In this document: piece after piece, positions 6,180-6,669 of the stretch
Position numbering within the stretch: the first letter of the stretch is position 1
How the letters are laid out: the number at the start of each line of letters is the position of its first letter
DNA from: an uncultured Bacteroides sp.
GTDB lineage: Bacteria > Bacteroidota > Bacteroidia > Bacteroidales > Bacteroidaceae
Direction of reading: 5' to 3'
DNA: 6,669 nucleotides
Assembly (NCBI RefSeq): GCF_902491285.1
Contig: NZ_CABUHK010000141.1
Location: forward strand, 1 to 6,669
Position numbers and translations under genes: made by a program
Notes under the pieces: generated by a model
Database searches by the model: none
What the model was told of the DNA's origin: nothing
What the model saw: only the letters and a program-made list of their open reading frames with translations

Positions 6180-6653
6180 TTACCACTCATTCTCTTCCAA
6201 CTCACCGGCAGAGTTGTCATCACTCCACATTCCTTCCGTTCCCGATGCCTTCCATGTCTGAAAAGCGGAACATACGGCACGCCCTTCGGCATTATAGGCG
6301 ATGATCGCACTGATATAATTGACTCCCGGCTTTAACCCTTCGACAATTTTGTGAGTGTAAGGCAGAGATACAGGCACTCCGTTCTCTTCTACGAACTTCA
6401 CCAGTTTCACCTCAATGTTATAATCAAAGCCTATATCGGCCACCGGATAGAATTCAATGACTTTCGCTCCGAACGTAGTACCTGTTTGCTGCTCGGAAGT
6501 AATCAGAGCCGTATTGTCCGCAATCTCCGAAACTATCAGGTTCATAGTGGGAATGACACGCGGAGCCGAATCATCCTTGTCCGAACAGGAGGCAGTTATC
6601 AGCAGTAGTACGAAGATAAATGCCATATTTATATGTAAGTTCTTCATAATCAT
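6180..6653 (-). CDS. Small surface lipoprotein, fibronectin-III-like
   Basis: Predicted lipoprotein of 157 residues with unknown function. The signal peptide has a hydrophobic core FIFVLLLITAS and lipobox cysteine Cys23. It is followed by SDKDDS, an acidic stretch like the Bacteroides export signal that sends lipoproteins to the outer face of the outer membrane. Residues about 35-135 are beta-rich and end in the fibronectin type III-like pattern EGLKPGVNYISAIIAYNAEG (105-124). The C-terminus (139-157) is acidic and low-complexity (SDDNSAGELEENEW). Start: ATG at 6653, or the second ATG two codons later (6647), which gives MKNLHINMAF; an in-frame TAA lies 6 nt upstream of the first ATG, so the start is not further out. 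It is followed after 30 bp by the fimbrillin-like gene, suggesting co-expression. The promoter is not visible because only 16 bp remain before the window edge. The fold call is tentative; lipoprotein status is firm. Confidence 0.75.
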   Translation of the reverse strand: MIMKNLHINMAFIFVLLLITASCSDKDDSAPRVIPTMNLIVSEIADNTALITSEQQTGTTFGAKVIEFYPVADIGFDYNIEVKLVKFVEENGVPVSLPYTHKIVEGLKPGVNYISAIIAYNAEGRAVCSAFQTWKASGTEGMWSDDNSAGELEENEW

Positions 6654-6669
6654 ATTGTATTAGTTTTAT

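Noticed and set aside
1..6669. Search by eye for CRISPR arrays, tRNAs, insertion-sequence ends and invertible promoter repeats
   Set aside because: No repeated spacer pattern, cloverleaf or transposase fragment was seen. The inverted repeats found are adequately explained as terminators or a possible operator.

Overview
The window reads as chromosomal DNA from a Bacteroides-like gut anaerobe (phylum Bacteroidota). Four things point that way: A-rich leaders with TAnnTTTG-type -7 promoter elements instead of strong Shine-Dalgarno sites, lipoproteins whose mature ends are acidic just after the lipobox cysteine, a fimbrillin/FISUMP-type surface protein, and protein sequences typical of that group. 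No tRNA, rRNA, insertion sequence, CRISPR array or phage gene was seen.

Left part (1-1952): the 3' end of an L-aspartate oxidase gene (nadB, + strand, start cut off by the window edge) runs convergently into a rubrerythrin gene (- strand). A perfect 16-bp stem at 1310-1345 with T-runs on both strands lies between them and should terminate both. NadB makes iminoaspartate for NAD synthesis and can release H2O2 if it uses oxygen. Rubrerythrin removes H2O2.

Middle part (1953-4121): a 246-bp divergent promoter region separates rubrerythrin from a complete SulP/SLC26-family anion transporter with a C-terminal STAS domain. This transporter most resembles E. coli DauA (YchM). After it come 243 bp without a gene, holding a cluster of small alternating hairpins and then a large hairpin at 4028-4095. 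The strong T-run of the large hairpin faces the minus-strand genes on the right.

Right part (4122-6653): two minus-strand lipoprotein genes 30 bp apart, probably one operon whose promoter, and possibly further genes, lie beyond the right edge. The first (6653 to 6180) is a small lipoprotein with a fibronectin-III-like fold signature and an acidic tail. The second (6149 to 4122) is a 675-residue lipoprotein with an N-terminal fimbrillin (Mfa-like) region, a middle beta domain and a C-terminal FISUMP-like domain. It looks like a type V pilus-related surface component.

Most of the window is ordinary core metabolism and stress defence. The least characterised part is the two-lipoprotein surface locus. 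I see no clear evidence of a wholly new system.
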